From NCBI GenBank assembly GCA_036401755.1, contig DASWUD010000015.1, positions 1 to 7,966 of the forward strand: a DNA stretch of 7,966 bases, given 5' to 3'. Of this stretch, positions 5,497 through 7,966 are shown one piece after another; within the stretch, counting starts at the first letter, position 1, and every line of letters starts with the position of its first letter. The position numbers and the translations under genes were made by a program. Under the pieces are notes generated by a model. It saw only the letters and a program-made list of their open reading frames with translations. It made no database searches and was not told the origin of the DNA. This DNA is from DASWUD01 sp036401755. Its GTDB lineage: Bacteria; Pseudomonadota; Gammaproteobacteria; Thiohalomonadales; Thiohalomonadaceae.

Positions 5497-7185
5497 ATGA
5501 GCTATCAGGTGCTGGCCCGCAAGTGGCGTCCCCGCAGCTTCCCCGAGATGGTGGGGCAGGAGCATGTGCTGCGTGCCCTGATCAACGCCCTCGACAACGA
5601 CCGCCTGCACCACGCCTTTCTCTTCACCGGCACGCGCGGGGTGGGCAAGACCACCGTGGCGCGCATCCTCGCCAAGTCGCTCAACTGCGAGACTGGCGTC
5701 AGCTCGCGCCCCTGCGGGGTGTGCAGCGCCTGCCGCGAGATCGACGAGGGGCGCTTTGTCGATCTGATCGAGGTGGACGCCGCCTCGCGCACCAAGGTGG
5801 AGGACACCCGCGAGCTGCTGGAGAACGTGCAGTACGCCCCCAGCCGCGGCCGCTACAAGGTCTACCTCATCGACGAAGTGCACATGCTTTCCAACAGCAG
5901 CTTCAACGCTCTGCTGAAGACCCTGGAGGAGCCGCCGCCCCACGTGAAGTTCCTGCTCGCCACCACCGATCCGCAGAAGCTGCCGGCCACCATCCTGTCG
6001 CGCTGCCTGCAGTTCAACCTGAAGCGTATGCCCCCGGAGCTGATCCGCAGCCATCTCGCCACCATCCTGGAGAAGGAGGGGATCACCGCCGAGGGACCCG
6101 CACTGGCTGAGTTGGCGCGCGGCGCCGACGGCAGCATGCGCGACGCCCTGAGCCTGCTCGACCAGGCCATCGCCTTCGGTGCCGGCAAGGTGACCACCAG
6201 TGAAGTGCGCGAGATGCTCGGCACCATCGACCGCGATCGGGTACACGCCCTGCTTGGCCATCTGGCTGACGCTGACGGCGCGGCGCTGCTCAAGGAGGTG
6301 GCGAACCTTGCCGAACAGTCGCCCGATTATGCTGGGGTGTTGGCGGAGATGATTTCGCTGCTGCAGCGGGTGGCGCTGGCGCAGGCGGTGCCCGCTGCCG
6401 TCGACGACGCCCTGGGTGATCGCGACGAGGTGCTGGCGCTGGCCGAGCGCATTGCACCCGAGGATGTGCAGCTTTTCTATCAAATAGGCCTCATCGGTCG
6501 GCGCGATCTGCCGCTCTCTCCCGAGGCGCGCGGCGGCTTCGAGATGGTGCTGTTGCGTATGCTCGCCTTCCGTCCCGCTACTGCAGGTGAGGGGGGCAAG
6601 ACAACTGCCCCTACCACTGCTGCGCCGCAGCGCTCCGTTCCCCCCGTGGCTGAACGTGCCCAGCCAGCGCGAGCCGGGGTGGGCACAGCATCTGCCGTGC
6701 GCGAAGCGGAGGTTCGTGGACCGGTCGTGCCGGCCCCCGTGTCGGCAGCAGCTCCTGCAAAGGCGGCGGCGCCTGCCCAGGCTATGGCCACTGCGCCGCT
6801 TGTCTCGCCTGACAGTTGGGCCGAACTGATTACCAAGTTACCCATAGGCGGCATGCTCAAGCAGTTCGCCGAGCAGTGCGCACTACTCGCCCACGAGGGC
6901 AAGCGCATCGTGCTGGCGCTCGATCAGGGGGCGACGGCGCTGCGCAGCAAGAGTCGCGAAGAGGGGCTGCGCCAGGCACTGGAGAAACACTTCGGGCAGC
7001 CGATCGATCTGATGATCGAGGCGGCTTCGGCGGCGGCGATGACACCCACCGTGCTGCGCCGTCAACGCAACGACGCAAAACAGGCGGCCGCCGAGCAGGC
7101 AATCAACGATGACCCCGAGCTGCAGTCGTTGCTGGACCACTTCGACGGGCGCGTGCAGCCTGGCTCGGTTCGGCCGCTCGACTGA
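5497..7185 (+). CDS. dnaX: DNA polymerase III subunits tau/gamma
   Basis: The ATPase subunit of the clamp loader; full-length tau also couples the polymerase cores and DnaB helicase. The 562-residue product has the Walker A motif G45-TRGVGKT52, the zinc module C64, C73, C76, C79, Walker B with D126-E127 (LIDEVHML), and the SRC sensor motif at 168-170. Domain III ends near residue 360. A Pro/Ala-rich linker runs from about 365 to 430, and the C-terminal domain V (starting near SWAELITKLP) ends with the family's RPLD-like tail. The ATG at 5497 is preceded by AAAGG and the protein begins with MSYQVLARKWRP as in E. coli. At 6591-6597 the heptamer G GGG GGC is in phase for a -1 shift, leading to a TGA at 6651 and a 385-residue gamma-like form. 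The 5' two thirds is markedly GC-rich. It is shorter than E. coli tau (643 residues), the difference being mainly in the linker. Confidence 0.99.
   Translation: MSYQVLARKWRPRSFPEMVGQEHVLRALINALDNDRLHHAFLFTGTRGVGKTTVARILAKSLNCETGVSSRPCGVCSACREIDEGRFVDLIEVDAASRTKVEDTRELLENVQYAPSRGRYKVYLIDEVHMLSNSSFNALLKTLEEPPPHVKFLLATTDPQKLPATILSRCLQFNLKRMPPELIRSHLATILEKEGITAEGPALAELARGADGSMRDALSLLDQAIAFGAGKVTTSEVREMLGTIDRDRVHALLGHLADADGAALLKEVANLAEQSPDYAGVLAEMISLLQRVALAQAVPAAVDDALGDRDEVLALAERIAPEDVQLFYQIGLIGRRDLPLSPEARGGFEMVLLRMLAFRPATAGEGGKTTAPTTAAPQRSVPPVAERAQPARAGVGTASAVREAEVRGPVVPAPVSAAAPAKAAAPAQAMATAPLVSPDSWAELITKLPIGGMLKQFAEQCALLAHEGKRIVLALDQGATALRSKSREEGLRQALEKHFGQPIDLMIEAASAAAMTPTVLRRQRNDAKQAAAEQAINDDPELQSLLDHFDGRVQPGSVRPLD
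6591..6597 (+). promoter_or_regulatory. Candidate -1 frameshift heptamer in dnaX
   Basis: G GGG GGC in the phase X XXY YYZ (codons 365-367 GAG GGG GGC). AGGTGA, matching the anti-Shine-Dalgarno, abuts it at 6585-6590. A five-pair hairpin GCTGC-GCC-GCAGC lies at 6619-6631. The -1 frame closes at TGA 6651-6653 after 18 codons. The hairpin is further away than the usual 5-9 bases and the SD is closer than in E. coli, so recoding is a hypothesis. Confidence 0.4.
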
Positions 7186-7225
7186 CCGACGCTAATTCCC
7201 GGTTTTGTTAAACTAGATCCTTCAC

Positions 7226-7240
7226 ACGCCCTTAAGGCGT
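7226..7240 (+). other. Short hairpin between dnaX and ybaB
   Basis: ACGCC (7226-7230) and GGCGT (7236-7240) form a perfect five-pair stem around CTTAA. No T-run follows, so it is not a typical terminator. It lies in the 82-base gap between dnaX and ybaB and could stabilise or process the operon message. Confidence 0.3.
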
Positions 7241-7267
7241 ATCCCTGATTTGCATCGAGGTAAAGAG

Positions 7268-7600
7268 ATGATGAAAGGCGGTATCGGCAATTTGATGAAG
7301 CAGGCCCAGAAGATGCAGGCCGACATGCAGCGTGCCCAGGAGGAGATCGCCAACATGGAGGTGACCGGCCAGGCGGGCGGCGGCATGGTGAGTGTAGTGA
7401 TGACCGGCCGTCACGACGTGAAGCGCGTGACCATCGATCCGGGCGTGATGGACGACAAGGAGATGCTGGAAGATCTGCTCGCTGCTGCTGTGAATGATGC
7501 AGTACGCCAGGTGGAGCAGAAGAGTTCCGAGCGCATGTCCGGCATCACCTCCGGTCTGGCCGGCCTCAACCTGCCGGGCGGCATGAAGCTACCGTTCTAA
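7268..7600 (+). CDS. ybaB: YbaB/EbfC family nucleoid-associated protein
   Basis: A small dimeric DNA-binding protein of the YbaB/EbfC family, found with dnaX and recR in most bacteria and linked to nucleoid organisation and possibly recombination or clamp-loader function. The 110-residue product begins MMKGGIGNLMKQAQKMQ, very like E. coli YbaB (109 residues). It has the N-terminal amphipathic helix (about 5-32), the central strand region with VTGQAGGGMVSV, the conserved IDPGVMDDKEMLEDLLAAAVNDA helix region (about 57-82) and the family ending LPGGMKLPF. I chose ATG 7268 because GAGG at 7256-7259 is at a proper distance; the longer frame from TTG 7250 would remove that site. It is 82 bases after dnaX. 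A poor promoter-like TAAACT lies at 7209-7214, but co-transcription with dnaX is more likely. Confidence 0.97.
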   Translation: MMKGGIGNLMKQAQKMQADMQRAQEEIANMEVTGQAGGGMVSVVMTGRHDVKRVTIDPGVMDDKEMLEDLLAAAVNDAVRQVEQKSSERMSGITSGLAGLNLPGGMKLPF

Positions 7601-7606
7601 TCCTTC

Positions 7607-7966
7607 GTGGCCTTCACTCCCCTCATCGATCAGCTCATCGAGGCGCTGCGTGCGCTGCCCGGCGTCGGCCCCAAGTCGGCGCAGCGCATGGCGTTCCACC
7701 TGCTGGAGCGCGATCGCGACGGTGCGCGCCGTCTCGCCCGGGCGCTGGAGGCGGCCGCCGAGCAGGTGGGCCACTGCCGCCAGTGCCGCACCCTGAGCGA
7801 GACGGAGCTCTGCCCGCGCTGCGCGAGCAGTTCACGCGATCGCACGCTGTTGTGCGTGGTCGAATCCCCTTCGGATGTGAACGCGCTGGAGCAGTCGACC
7901 CACTACAACGGCCTCTACTTTGTGTTGATGGGCCACCTCTCGCCGCTCGACGGCATCGGGCCCAAC
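7607..7966 (+). CDS. recR: Recombination protein RecR, 3' end cut by window
   Basis: RecR forms the ring-shaped mediator that with RecO (and RecF) loads RecA on SSB-coated gaps. The 120 residues in the window contain the N-terminal helix-hairpin-helix (LPGVGPKSAQRMAFHLL, residues 17-33), the four-cysteine zinc module C57, C60, C69, C72, and the start of the Toprim domain (VVESPSDVNALE at 84-95 and FVLMGHLSPLDGIGPN at 105-120). The full protein is normally about 200 residues, so about 80 are missing. The start is the GTG at 7607: ybaB's TAA is in the same frame only two codons before it, so nothing further upstream can be used, and the next ATG would delete the helix-hairpin-helix. No ribosome binding site is visible, so translation probably depends on coupling to ybaB. 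Confidence 0.97.
   Translation, partial: MAFTPLIDQLIEALRALPGVGPKSAQRMAFHLLERDRDGARRLARALEAAAEQVGHCRQCRTLSETELCPRCASSSRDRTLLCVVESPSDVNALEQSTHYNGLYFVLMGHLSPLDGIGPN

Noticed and set aside
5482..6483. 333-codon open frame antisense to dnaX
   Set aside because: It is the complement of a highly conserved GC-rich coding region; its product is His/Gln/Gly-rich low complexity with no recognisable domain.
6587..6829. 80-codon frame overlapping the dnaX linker
   Set aside because: It lies in the +1 frame, not the -1 frame reached from the heptamer, and its Arg/Pro-rich product is typical of a shadow.

Overview
The window looks like chromosomal housekeeping DNA from a gammaproteobacterium. The evidence is the gene order mltF next to tadA and dnaX-ybaB-recR, a full-length tau-type DnaX with the E. 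coli residue numbering in its ATPase and zinc motifs, a 4.5S-type SRP RNA without Alu domain, and CCA-encoding tRNAs. Base composition is moderately GC-rich. A free-living or symbiotic sulfur-oxidiser type (Chromatiales-like) would fit, but the genus cannot be fixed from the sequence alone.

Left part (1-2930): the 3' part of a membrane-anchored metallophosphoesterase gene, then tadA (tRNA wobble adenosine deaminase), both on the plus strand. Convergent to them is mltF, a lipoprotein lytic transglycosylase, on the minus strand.

Middle (2931-4010): a stable-RNA cluster, all on the plus strand: tRNA-Ser(CGA), tRNA-Ser(GGA) and the SRP RNA ffs. Between the two tRNAs lies an AT-richer stretch with a 61-codon unrecognised small gene that has its own ribosome binding site and a possible terminator. 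Directly after tRNA-Ser(GGA) there is a long imperfect hairpin that includes the tRNA's own CCA end.

Right-middle (4011-5496): two minus-strand genes, a stand-alone CZB (chemoreceptor zinc-binding) domain protein followed by a DUF502 membrane protein. The CZB gene is divergent from dnaX.

Right part (5497-7966): dnaX (clamp-loader tau/gamma), ybaB (nucleoid-associated protein) and the 5' part of recR (recombination mediator), the classic replication/repair operon. Inside dnaX, exactly at the end of the clamp-loader core, is a G GGG GGC heptamer in the correct phase for a -1 frameshift that would make a 385-residue gamma-like product.

No mobile element, CRISPR array or defence system is visible. 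The most interesting items are the candidate dnaX recoding site, the hairpin swallowing the tRNA 3' end, the small coiled-coil gene between the tRNAs, and the lone CZB protein.
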